Source: Dimorphilus gyrociliatus
Lineage: Eukaryota > Annelida > Polychaeta > Dinophilidae
Assembly (NCBI GenBank): GCA_904063045.1
Contig: CAJFCJ010000032.1
Coordinates: forward strand, 186,001 to 250,000
Length of the DNA: 64,000 nt
Direction of reading: 5' to 3'
Shown: positions 37,374-49,152 of the stretch, in pieces
How positions within the stretch are numbered: position 1 is the stretch's first letter
Layout: each line of letters starts with the position of its first letter
Notes under the pieces: model-generated
What the model saw: only the letters and a program-made list of their open reading frames with translations
Database searches by the model: none
Told to the model about the DNA's origin: nothing
Translations under genes and position numbers: made by a program

Positions 37374-38670
37374 TTAATCAATAGATGTTGCCGCATCGAT
37401 GACTAATGTACTTCCATTAGTTCCTCTTGCGGAATGCGAGCAGAGAAAAGCTATCATCTCGGAGATCTTTTGAAGAAGAAATACTTCAATTATTACATTG
37501 TATTTGTAATTTACAGTATAAAGGTATATTAGGAAAAGAAACAAACGCTTTCGACGGGAACCCAGTCCTTGGAGGGAAATTTGTCCATAGCTTCATGTAG
37601 TATTTTCTTCTCGCGAATTCCGGAAGTTTCCGACATGACCTTGATATAAGTCATGAAAACTGTTCCATAAAGACTATTGTTAAATACACCATGTATATCA
37701 TAACCATTTGATTCACTTACGTGGAGTTTTAACAGCCCCGGGACATATTACATTACAAGTGATGTTAGCTTCCGCAACCTCCAGTGCTACAGCTTTCGTT
37801 AAACCTATAATACCGTGTTTTACCGAACAATATGCCGCTTCGCCAGTAGATCCTAGTGATCCTAGGATGGAAGATACATTGATTATCCTTCCAAATTCTT
37901 CGTCTCTCATTTTAGGAAGGAAAGCCTTGAATTAATTTGAATAATTGAATGAATTAGAGGAAAAAGATTTGTATATGTATCGTATATAAACCTTAATCAA
38001 TTTAAACGGAGCAGTTAGCATAACATCTATATTTTTTTGCCAGTTTTCAATTGTTAAATCTTCAATTTCGGCAGATTTTTGGAAACCTTTGATAGTATTT
38101 TTATGAAATGATAAATTTGTTTTAGCTTTTTCATTATCAATGAAATATAGGTAAACGTTTACCTGCATTATTAACTAGAATATCAAGTGTTGGACAAAGA
38201 GAAAAGACTTCTTGGACTAAATTATCAATATCCTCTGCCTTGGCTAAATCACAATAGCAGTAATGAACAGTCACGTCATAATCGCTGAAACGTTGGAATT
38301 TCACCATTAACTTGCTGATCTTTCTCTCTCTCTATTTTAGAATATATATTACCTTTGAATAGTTTCTTTAATTTTATCAATTTCTTCTTCACTGCCAAAT
38401 CCATTCAAGATAACGTTACACCCTTTAACGGCCAAGCTTTTCGCTATTGCTATTCATAAATAGGATTCTTTTAAATACCAAAACGATAAAGGTAGACAAA
38501 TTTGAACTATAAAATAAATAGATTGAATCTACATATTATTACCTAGGCCAATGCCGGATGTAGATCCAGTTATTAAAGCGTACTTTCCCTGCAAATCTAA
38601 AAAAATACCACAAATGACACAAGTAATTTAGTTATGTAAACATCTACAAACATTTTTGAGTAAGTTCCAT
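37374..38670 (-). CDS. Short-chain dehydrogenase, 3-hydroxybutyrate dehydrogenase-like
   Basis: Eight small exons all close in phase: 38670-38652, 38596-38543, 38449-38353, 38284-38163, 38086-37992, 37925-37721, 37659-37547, 37466-37374; 265 residues. The Rossmann cofactor motif is TGSTSGIG, followed by GIAKSLAVKGCNVILNGFG, very like bacterial-type D-3-hydroxybutyrate dehydrogenases. NNAG follows, then catalytic Ser in INVSSILGS and YCSVK as the YxxxK pair, then ITCNVICPGAVKTP. The family uses NAD(P)H on small hydroxy acids or ketones. Two oddities: the position of the tetrad Asn (W..II.lNLS in relatives) reads WQKNIDVMLTAP, Met instead of Asn; and the usual DGGW near the C-terminus is replaced by IDAATSID. 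Introns 1 and 7 begin GTTTGT. No targeting signal is obvious. The first exon (six codons) is inferred from phase and ATG context. Confidence 0.9.
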
Positions 38671-40474
38671 TCTGTTAAAACAGCATTCATCGAATGAAAA
38701 TTTAGTGGCCAAAGAGAGTAATGAAAGATAAAGTTGAAAAAAAGCTGGCCATCATTATGGGGAAATGAATTTTGCATACAAATTCATATAAGGGTACCTG
38801 CAACAGCTTGCAATTAGATGAGATTGTTATCTTAATTAACAATTGTTGTATAGCTGCCTTGTGATACAAATTATTAAAATTTATTTCCTATGATTCATAT
38901 ATAATTAACAAAGATGATTAGAATACAATTGCAAACAACTTTATTAAACAATTAATAAATTTCACTCTATTTAATTATATTTTTTTAATTCTTTGTCGTG
39001 ATTAATTAATGAATAATAACTAATTCGAATTATTATTATTTGTTACTTAAAAGCTTAGGAATAGCGAGAAAGAGTCTATTAAAATATTTTACCCAAGATA
39101 ATTCCTCTTTTAGAGTACAGATGGTGTTACTGTCGCCTTTTTTTTCCTAATTTATTCTAGGGTTTTAGGCTGAAGAGTTTAAAGTGTTTCTTATAGAAAA
39201 TCGAAAATATTTAAGTAATAAGGATCTAATTCAAGCTACTAAGTACTCAATTGCAAAAGCAAGGGAACGAAGAAGGGCAATATTAAATGAAAACAAAGAA
39301 GAAAGTGATATGGATAGGTAGAGAGATACCTATTTCACATACACCATATACTGTATATATTGACTGTAAATGAATAGGCTAACGAAGAGAAAGGGGGAAT
39401 GGTATAGAGAAAGCGAGACGAGAGAGAGAGAGAGAAAGAGAGATACAGTGAGAAGGCGAGAGATGGAGAGAGACAGAGATTGAGAATACAGATTGATAAA
39501 TAAAGAAAAAGGTAGTTATTCGCACGTGCACCTTTTCCGACGCAATCAAAGGGACAATTGTGGAGCAATAAAGATAAGACTACACAGTTTGTAAACGTTT
39601 TGAGTAGGATTCAAGAGCGGATAGTAAATCATCATGAATATTCAAAACAGAGTTAAGGAAGGAAAAAAAGTGCACCTGGCCCGTAATGTTGACCTTTCTA
39701 TATTTTTTGCTCTTCAGTACCTTTATTTAAACATTGGACTATAATGGCAAACACTTTCTGGTGCCGGTGGCCTATTAGGAATAGAATCGGAATCAAAAGG
39801 ATCAGATGGAGCCGACATTTGTTGACTGTCTGGATTTATGCGTTTTAAGATGCGGATATCGTGTGCCGTCGGTAAGGAATAAAGAAAGAGAAAAAAAGAG
39901 CAGAGAATGTTAGAAAGATGAAGAGAATAAGAGAGAGGCGTAAAGGTAAAGGCGGAGAGCTAACAACAGTGTTGAACTAAAGGCATTCCATAGGGAAAAA
40001 TGATTTTTTTATTAAATTTTAATTTTTATCTTTTATCGATATTTTCAATAGATTTTGTTTAATTAAGCGTGTCTTGATAATCCTTAATAGATCCTATCAT
40101 AGGATTATTATATCATCAATAGTTATGGTTAGGAAAAAACTATTATTGACAGTAAAGATTTGTCTAGAGTCGCACGATCCGTGCATCGGATGAAAATGAG
40201 CACTGTCAGCGGCGAATCGCCTTTCGGTCCTGTTGTCTGACCTGTCCCAGTTCTTTGTCTAGCTGACGTCAGTCGACGCCCGTGTCAACGTAAGTGTAAA
40301 CTTAAGGGGTTATGAATTTCTAGTACCTAATGTTTACATCTTCTAAACGCTTCATAGTATTTTGTATAGTGACGTTTCAATAGGGCGACGTATTCCTTCA
40401 CTGGGAACTTTTTTCCCCAGTTATTAGACGACGGCGTTCTTAGGAAATCTTCTTTTTTTCTAAGCGTTTTTTTT
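38671..40474. other. Mostly gene-free stretch upstream of the dehydrogenase
   Basis: AT-rich, with a GA repeat block (about 39420-39490) and a perfect CRE TGACGTCA at 40264-40271. A short island at about 39720-39870 has a minus-strand frame that reads like protein (see findings), but no splice context secures it. Confidence 0.45.
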
Positions 40475-40675
40475 ATGATGCGTCTCAAGTATGTTTACAT
40501 TTTTTTCAATCCTCTGCTTATAGCCGAGGAGAAAAAAGTGACGGTTTGCCAAAAATATAGAATAAAAACAGATAATCATACAATATTAGGGCTAATTATA
40601 CGTAGAAAAGATCCTAATGACAGCTGTGTAGAACTCATCTTACTTAAGAAGGCGACTTGTGAAGATAAAACTTGA
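40475..40675 (+). CDS. Possible small secreted peptide, orphan
   Basis: Single ORF of 66 codons beginning MMRLKYVYIFFNPLLIAEEK, which looks like a signal peptide with cleavage after about residue 17, followed by a Lys-rich domain with three cysteines (VTVCQKY, NDSCVEL, KATCEDK). Length alone is not evidence in AT-rich sequence; the signal-like start and polar remainder are what suggest a gene. An AG acceptor within the signal region leaves open that the frame is a downstream exon instead. No family is recognised. Confidence 0.28.
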   Translation: MMRLKYVYIFFNPLLIAEEKKVTVCQKYRIKTDNHTILGLIIRRKDPNDSCVELILLKKATCEDKT

Positions 40676-41706
40676 AAAGGAGAGATAAATATTTCTTATC
40701 ACTTTACTCGGATACACATTAAACACATTTGCTACTCTTTAACCTATACTTTTTTCTATCAGCTCCTCAATTGTTTAAAGTAGAGATTAAACGGCGCCTA
40801 AGACAAGCGAGTTTCATTCATCATCTCACTTGTCCTTCTTAGCTGAACATTCTGTTTACAGAACGACTTGCTTCTTTCACCTCTCTTTGTGTCCAGTTTC
40901 CGTCATTGTTAATGTCCAGGAAACAATGAATGCTAAATGTTTGTTTGTTGGAAAACATGCGGCCTGCTGTTGAGTCGCGTGTCTGCGTGTATAGCTCACG
41001 TGCGCCTCTAGCGGACGATCTACAGGGGTTCGTTAAACGAATCGTCCCCTCTGGGGAATTAGCCATGATTTTCAAATCGCTTTTCCTATTTTCCTATTAG
41101 AATTAAAAGTAGTTTTGTTAATTAAAACAAAATTATGTATCTCTTCGGATAAATAGTTCTTTTTTGGGTAGAATCAGATAGCGTGCTGAGAACGGCCCTT
41201 CTATTATGATTTTGGCACGTCACGTCAATAAATGAGCATTGATTATCTTTTTTCAACTCGGAACACGCCCATAATAAGTTATACGCGATGTAACATGTAG
41301 CAATTATATAGTAAGGTTGTATACAACGACGTGCGCACACACACACACGCTCGCCTCCCCTCAGGAGGAGAAAAAAGAAAAGAGAAAAGAAGGACAAGAG
41401 CATTGTACCGGCTCTTCTAGTCAAATAGCATACACTCTTTACATAGAATCAACTTATTCAGATAATGCTCACGTTTTAAGAATTTTCCATTCGAATGTGG
41501 TTCAAGTTTATTTAGGTTATCTATTAAAATATTTCTGCTATCATTCTTCTTATAATAATAGGCCTTTCTCCACAGTAATCTCCATCTTCCAAAAATTTTC
41601 TAACCTACTGATGACAATACTCTTTCCATAGACATTCAGCTTGCACGCGCCTTAAATATAACCACTTACAACAATTCCATAACCCTCGAGGCATATCTGT
41701 TAAAGG

Positions 41707-41716
41707 GTCACGTGAC
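41707..41716. promoter_or_regulatory. Palindromic E-box GTCACGTGAC
   Basis: Perfect ten-base palindrome matching the MITF/TFE/USF type of E-box, about 1.15 kb upstream of the Ptf1a-like gene. Binding is inferred from motif only. The rest of 40676-42760 holds no supported gene. Confidence 0.3.
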
Positions 41717-42763
41717 ACCTTATGTAACGTCGCGTGAATATATATTGAAGGGGTTGTTCCCTCCGATATGCGTGTTAAACAATTTTCATGCACGCGGCCG
41801 TCCTTCACTTCAAAGGGAGTCAGCTGAGTTCCGTACTCTTCTTTCGCGCAGTCAGGTACCTTTGCGATATTCTAGATGGTTTCCTTCCTTACGCAATTTT
41901 TGGAATGCGTCCGTGCATCACGTAACGGAAACTACGGTGATTATCGAGAGATTAGTGTCATATCCTACGTAAGATACTTGTAAACACATATATATTTATA
42001 TCGAGGGCCTATGATAAAAGAGCAAGAGAGAGAGAGAGTGAGAGGGAAAGTAAGAGAAAGGCCCAACATATGAAGATAGAGAAAGAAACTCTTCAATTTA
42101 AGATATATTTATATTATTTTTCCATTATAAATAAAAAAAATAGATAAGAAAAAAAATAGTCTATAGTCTCATTTGTTTTTATAACAAACACATAAAAACG
42201 ATAGCCATAAAAAAGAAAGACAAGAAGAAGACCCTCTTTTTACAAAATACTATATTTTTAAATGCTAAAAGAATATAAGAGAAAGAACATTTTGCGAATA
42301 AGATTCCGTTACAATGCGAGAGGAGAAGAGGAGAGGAGAAATCGTATATTAGCATGGGTTTTTGTTATTTCGTCAGGTTGTCCTCTTACTGATGACGCAG
42401 ACAGACTACTTAAGAGTACGCTTGGTCATTTACGGCAAATATTAAGTGTTGGAAGTCTAATAAGATTGGTTATATGCATTTGTACATTATATATATATAT
42501 CATGGTTTATATATTAAAAACATTTTTCCAATATAAACGTCAATTTTTTTTATTCTATTTCTTTACTTCTGTTTTGCTTTATTAGGATAGACAATCTTCT
42601 TCGAAGTTATATAAACCTATCTGTATTTAAAATACAATCAATCCACGTGTCTAGTACTCGACAAATGTTATCTCTCACAGATAAAAAAAATTCATGTATC
42701 TAAGTCAGTACCATTGATAAGGAGAGTAAGATAAGTTTATCGAGCTAGCTCCACCCGTAAAAT

Positions 42764-42826
42764 GGGCGGAGCTTATTGCTGGTGGCTAAATGTTGATTGG
42801 TCGAGCGTCTACACGCTTCTATAAAA
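42764..42826 (+). promoter_or_regulatory. Core promoter of the Ptf1a-like gene
   Basis: A compact classical array on the plus strand: GC box GGGCGG (42764-42769), inverted CCAAT (ATTGG, about 42795-42799) and TATAAAA (42820-42826). The TATA box is only 38 bp before the ATG at 42864, which predicts a very short 5'UTR of roughly 10-15 nt. Confidence 0.6.
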
Positions 42827-42863
42827 CTCTATTCGCGTGCATAGCACGCTCGTAAATCATAAA

Positions 42864-43822
42864 ATGGAGACCATAGATTTCTCTTTCACAGATAGTTTTT
42901 ACTGGGAAGATCCACTAAGTGTCGACTTTGGATGGAATTACGAAGAAAACTATATACCCTGCCAAGAATTAGAAAAGAAAGGAAGAAAACGTGTAAATCA
43001 ACGGCACGCGGCAAATTTACGAGAGAGGAAACGTATGAGAACGATTAATGACGCCTTTGAAGGACTTAGGGCGAGAGTTCCGGCCGCTGATAAAAAATTA
43101 TCGAAAGTCGATACCCTAAGGCTGGCAGTACGTTATATACAACATTTAGCAAATATAGTAGAAAGCTGTGGAGGTACGAATAATAAAAAACAGAAGAAGA
43201 CGGAAACGAATGGCAAAGTGATTTTAAGATGCTCTCAATATCAACAAGTTCAAGGTACTTTTAGTTTTTATTAGTCTTTTACTGAAAATTTCAAGACTGT
43301 TTGATGTCGAAACGAGCAGTTAATTCAGGCTACTTATAAATGTCACGCTATATTGATGAAATGCACCGATATATGAGAAATGACCATATTTCTCTTCCGA
43401 GGCCATTTTGGAGTAATTTTCACTTCAATATTTAAGATAAAATACTATGTAGGTCGGCGACACGTGAACTTGATTACTATTCAAATTTTTCACGCATTTC
43501 AAAGAAAGACAATTAGTTAGACATTGTAAAGAATAACGTTACTTTATATACAAAAGTAGGGTAGAGACGCTTCAGCACTAAAAAAAATCCATTAAGCGTC
43601 ACTTTGAAGGTGGTTGCAATTTTCAAAATCAACAAAGAATCAATTTCAGCAGGTGAATATCCACTATCATCCGTCTACGGACATTCTTTATCGTGGACGT
43701 CCGAAAAAGAGATTGAAGAAGATCATTTTAGTGAAAGGAAAAAATCTGCAACATTATGGATACCGGAACAATTATGCCCTGAAGAACAAGCCGAACTTTC
43801 TTCGCAATCCCTCCGCGCTTGA
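42864..43822 (+). CDS. Ptf1a-family bHLH transcription factor, divergent paralogue
   Basis: Two exons, 42864-43254 and 43650-43822, phase 1 junction, 187 residues. The bHLH region (about residues 50-105) reads [38 protein letters not shown] and [16 protein letters not shown]. Exon 2 carries a C-terminal block [14 protein letters not shown] followed by TLWIPEQL, which matches the C2 region specific to Ptf1a ([10 protein letters not shown] then VWTPED). The helix-loop-helix loop is two residues shorter than in the Ptf1a gene at 49153 and lacks TLPYEK. Ptf1a forms a trimer with an E protein and RBPJ to control neural and pancreatic fates. The start is the ATG 38 bp after the TATA box. Family membership is secure; orthology to a particular Fer-type gene is not. 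Confidence 0.88.
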
Positions 43823-45021
43823 ATGAATAGAGATCAACATTCAAGAAAATACAAAAACTCTCACATTTTGCTCAAAAAGAAAATCTGTGCTTTTTTGCCA
43901 ATTGTAAAGTATATTTAAATTGTTACGAATCTATTACCTTTTTTAACGAGCTATCAATTCTCGCATTTCCTTTAAGATGGTACGAAGTGTTATGTAATCA
44001 AATTACATAATAGTACTCTTAACCGTTGTAATTAGTCAGTCAGCGATATATTTTCCGGCTTTAGCTGGTTAGCTCTTTTCTAAATATAGTACGGCTGATT
44101 GATGAAACTCTTCACTTAGCCATTTATATTAAATAAATTATTTTTATTATTGAACATTTTGTCGTTTAAATGCATACACAAATAAACATATATACGGTAT
44201 ATAGAGAATATACAGTATTATTATTATATACCGTATATTTTTTCCATATCCTGCGTAATTCGTCTTTCTTTTGTCTTGTTCTCTTCTTTCTTAATGACTG
44301 AATGCTGTCTGAAAAAATACGTTATTTAAAGGTATTAAAGGGAAAACGTATAATAGGCGTACGCCCGAATTTAATTAGACAAACATGAATATTTTTTCAA
44401 TATACCCCTGGACAAAAGTTGACAAAACGTTGTTGATTTAATTGCCCATCGATTTCCGGCCCGATCAAGACGACCCTTTTAGAAGCAAAGAAAGAAAACG
44501 GTCGGCTCTCCTCGCCGTCTATTGTCCCTTCGTACCACCAACCGACAAAAGGAATGTAAATAAAATCTGTATGAAAAAATATGAAAGAGAGGACATGTAC
44601 AAAAAAAATCTGACAAGTTTTCTACCTGGAATACGTGGGGCTAGATAATTGAGAATGGTCAGTGACGCTTAATGTGACGCCGCTTTACCCTCGGGCGTCT
44701 ATTTGCTCGTCATGTCTTTATATAGTTTTCCAACGTTATATACGCTCAGTTGGGGGGAAGAGGAAGGAGGGAAGGGCTTCTTACCCGTTCTAACCACCGA
44801 CAACTTATGCCTTAACAAACATTTTTAGTTACAGACTCGTATGCAAATTAAAGAAAGAGTAAATAATGAATATTAATGAGCTTTCAATAAATTTATTTTT
44901 CTCAAATAGAAATCTATGAAAAAAAAAGAACGGAGCAGAAGGTAAGATAATTTTTAAACAATGATAAAAACAGTTATAATATGTTTGATAATTTCTATCA
45001 AAATAATTCATAAATATGGCA

Positions 45022-45059
<38 letters not shown>

Positions 45060-45424
45060 TAGGATTTAGTATTTACAAAGGAAAGGATAAATAATAAAAA
45101 CGTCATATAGTAGAGACGCTTAGGCATTCGATGCGAATTGTGAGAGAAACGCCAGGTGCTCTTTTTTATCGAGCGAACTGTACATACGAAGTGCAGTTTT
45201 TTTCCTATTCTCTTTAGTTGAGGTTATACGTTACGAAAACGAAAAAAAAATTTCGTGGTTTTGTAACCTCATTAATAGAAATAAACATGAAAACGAGATA
45301 AATCGACAAAATGTAACAAGATTAGAATACACTTAGTCATTTGGCGTTTTGATAAAAGTATAATGTATATTCATACTTATATAGTAAATATAGTAAATAG
45401 TAAATATATACATGTATACATATA

Positions 45425-45467
<43 letters not shown>

Positions 45468-48400
45468 AATATTTCTTTTTTTAATATACTATTTCTCTTT
45501 ACTCGGTTATCTCTTTCGAAATCCTCTTATAATCATATCGCTATATTAAACGTCTATTATCCGAAAGTATTGGGTGATAAGCTTCTAAGTCTTTTATAAA
45601 AAATGTTCACTTTATTAACTAAGAACAGACAGAGACGAAGGTGAAAAGAAGAGAGGAAAAAGGAAAAGGAAGTAGGATGCTATTACACGATGAAGATTCC
45701 TTAAAGCCTGTCAAACGCCACCGATATTGTTTTTATCTGATTGAATTAATAGATTATCTTAATACATCTATGTAGCTTATCTAAAGCTAACGGAAGCTGG
45801 GAGATCCTACACCTTTTAAGATAATCAAATTGATAGATGATACACATCGAAGCTTTTTTATACAAATATCCAAAATAAACGAGTAAGTATATAAATAGTG
45901 TTTTTATAGAATGTATACAATAATATATACTATTTGCAATATGAGTATATTACGTAACTTCAAACTACGCGGATATTCAATTCTTAATAACGGCTTTATC
46001 TATCCTCTTTAATATCCTTCATAATCAATAATAGAAAAAACGATTGGGAAAAAAAATAGGATTTCCATTAGCTCTATTCAGCCATAAAAAAACTGTTAGC
46101 TGGAATAGTCTCTATACCTTAATGGTAAACTCTATATTGTATAAGAAGATGAGGGAAAAAAGCGATATTTTTATTATTTATTTATATTTATTCAAGAGTC
46201 GAGGTGTAATTAAATTCGTTTGTTCAACTGATAATTAGCTTTATATGACAATAGAGACATCTTACCCTGATATCTCTCCAAGATAAGCTTTTATATAAAG
46301 CGATCGAATAACATGTAATGATTGCAATAGAAAACGATAAGAAGGAGGCGCATGTCCCTATCAGGTGCCGCATGTTACGTAACCCTTGCCCACGTGGGTG
46401 GTGCCCAACGCCCCGGTCCGTGTCACCTTACGCCACAGCAGTTTCTAATTGCGTCATTAAAAATAACCTGGAAAGATTTTACTGCAAGCGTGAAATTCAC
46501 ACTGTTTTTGAGAAAGCTAACCCTCCCACATCTTTTTAGTTCTTTTCTTCCGCTTCCTCACTACTCTTTCTCGTTCCATTATTATTCTTCGTTGAAATAC
46601 GCGCAGAGCAGCGGGAGGAGGATTTGAAGGACGCGAGCGATAAGAAACCGAATGAAGTAGATGGTAAATGAAGTATTAGCTAAGCATAAAAACGTCTCTT
46701 AACCACTTCATAGATAAAAGACAAGGAGCGGAAAGAACGGAGGCAAAGAAGAAAGTAAAGGTGAATAACAAGCGACTTATTATATAACACATACTCTGGC
46801 AATTAAAGGTCGATTGAGCAGGAAAAAATGTGTTCTCTTTTATTGATAGGACAGAACAAAAGTTAAATAAAAAAGAATATAGAATAAAAGAAAGAAACAG
46901 AATGGGCAGTTCATTAATTCTTTCTTTTATCATCTTCCTCATTTTCTTCGTCAAAATGTGAATGAACGTATAGAAAACTGAACAAAACGAAAGCACTCAG
47001 AATGTCCGTTAAAGAGTTGGTTACAAGACAACGATTCACTATACCTAAAAACCGGAATATGGAACTTGTTATTGATTCCTTCCGTCCGGTTCCGTTACCT
47101 TTTTCCGTTCGTTTCTTATCCTCTTTTCTTTTGTCAGGACCGTTCAAAGTTCTTAAAAGGTTAACTTCGCCACCCGCTAGATGGCTCGATCGAACGCTTC
47201 CGGGCGGAACGTAAGGGATCTTATTCGAAAATCGAATATGTCGCTCTTTGTTCTTCTTTTCCTCTGTTCTTTCAACGTTACCGTCACTGTCGGTCGACTG
47301 ATCTCGCATTGACGTTGGTGGTCGATTTCCCATAGAACAGTATTGCCTAGCAGAGCTACCAGTCACTAGTTATTGTATATTATATCTATATCCGTCTTAT
47401 TATTATTTATTAACATTAATTATTACTATAATTTCTTTAATGAATTAAAGCCATTAGGCCGATATTTAAAAGCTAAGGGCTGGGTTTTTAACAACATTAA
47501 CTAAAAATATCATTCAATACATTTCGGAGATATAAGCTAGCTGGTTTATAGGGCTAAGAAAAGACTTTGAATGTTCAGAAATTCTTATCTGTTGAGTGGG
47601 AAAAAAGAAAACAAAAGACGATGATGTACATGGGAAGAAAAGCAAATGGCAGATTGATTTTTACATATAAGGTATTACGAACATATCTAGCTGTTATTCT
47701 TTAATTAACCTTATAAAATAATAGATATATTGGTGTAATTCTAGGAATAATTGACAATTTTTTAGGTTCATAAATTAGGCGAATGGAGATAGATACTCAG
47801 ACTGGAAACTCTACCAGATGCTTGAAGGTAGATAATTCACAGAATCGGCTGATGTATAACAATTTCTATATTCGCAAGTTTGTTGTATTGATAGCCAACT
47901 GATTTCCCTATTAAATAAATTTACTTTAGTTTTTCCTTTCTTTCTTCTCTTTTTTCTTCTTCTTAGATTAATAGATTTTGTTGAGCTAATTTGAAGCGGA
48001 AATTCCGATATTTCCGGATAAAGATTCGTATATGTTAAAGTGTCTTCTTCCGAGTCAATTATTTTCCAACTGGCTGCCGACGTATTCTTCTCATTTAACT
48101 TTTCCAACATAATGAACTTTCAACGAGAGGAAGCAATATAGATATTAGCATTAGATTATCAATGTTGGCCGTCCTTTCTGTTATCAATTTTTGAATTGAT
48201 TTATGACGACATTAATGGGAAAAGGAGTTGGATTCGTTGAGTTTGAGTGAAGCGTCTAATCGATACAGGGCGTTTATGTTTGTCTTAGTACAAAAAAAAC
48301 TTCCAAAAATGAACGGGCCGAAGGCGCTTGGACTGAATAAAATGGCGGCGGGTCAACAGTAGAGATCAAAAGTAATCAATCAGTGGAAAAATAGCAAGAT

Positions 48401-49152
48401 AATTCCATACAACACGTGCCGAAAGGGAAACACTAGCGAGCACAGCCTTTGATAGAGGCGTTTGTCAATAATGCGTCTATGGCAAACGTTTTTGAGAGTT
48501 TGCTTAAATTTACCTACGTAAATATATTCGAAAGGGCTCAGGTGTACGATAAGTTTGTAGATAATAATTTTTTCATAAAGATAACCATTTCTTACAAAAC
48601 AGGGATATTTTTAACAGGAGAAATATTGCATATAACGTCTATGTATATATATATACTGTATATAAAAGGCCAAGTTCAATTATAGGTCATACGATTAAAT
48701 AACTAACTATTCGGTTATTGGCTTAAAAATTAAATAAATATAAGTGATTCTATAAGCTGAATATATATATAATGATTCGGAAAAAGAGTAAAATATGATC
48801 GCTATTCAAATACAAACGAATATTCGAAACAGTTTGCTTAAGTTTGCCTATACAAACACGATTTATTCAATACAATATTCTTAAATACGTGTATAGTATT
48901 AAGGCCCACTCTAAAATATACATGATATATGTATATATACTGTATATTTATATATAGTCTCCTCTAAAAAATAGATACCATGACTTATTCCTTTGTTTAT
49001 CATTTAAGGCAGTTAATGTATATTATAATTAAGATAACGTGACTAGAAAATAGTTGAAGTCGGTTTTTAAAAGAGATTTCGAAATGAGGTTATAAAGAGA
49101 TATGGTCATTTCTTAGTTTGTTCTTCAGTTTTTGCTGCTTTTCGCCTTTCAA
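43823..49152. other. 5.3 kb between the two convergent Ptf1a-family genes
   Basis: No gene is supported. Contents: long TA repeats (45024-45056 and 45428-45464), a cluster of four GATA-type sites (45733-45824), a GC-richer island at 46340-46450 with the palindromic E-box CCCACGTGGG (46389-46398), another island at 47040-47340 with a near CTCF-like word (47178-47189), and AAAATGGCGGC (48339-48349). The open frames at 46914-47366 and 47811-48110 (minus) have no recognisable domain. Candidate enhancer territory shared by the two genes. Confidence 0.5.
45024..45056. repeat. (TA)n microsatellite
   Basis: Pure alternating TA tract between the two Ptf1a-family genes; a second lies at 45428-45464. 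Confidence 0.95.

Noticed and set aside
40839..41075. Minus ORF with an EF-hand-like loop (DINNDGNWTQRE)
   Set aside because: Only one 12-residue match, no paired EF-hand, no flanking helix pattern and no supporting exons; probably coincidence.
42837..42863. Upstream extension of the Ptf1a-like CDS by nine codons
   Set aside because: The extension begins with GTG, not ATG, and starts only about 11 bp after the TATA box, so it is upstream of any likely transcription start.
46914..47366. 150-codon minus-strand ORF between the Ptf1a genes
   Set aside because: Low-complexity Lys/Glu-rich first half and an unrelated hydrophobic second half. No homology is recognised and the opposite strand is equally open. 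Left as noncoding pending RNA evidence.
47811..48110. 99-codon minus-strand ORF
   Set aside because: Composition is plausible, but several ORFs of this length are expected by chance at this GC content, and no exon partner or domain is visible.
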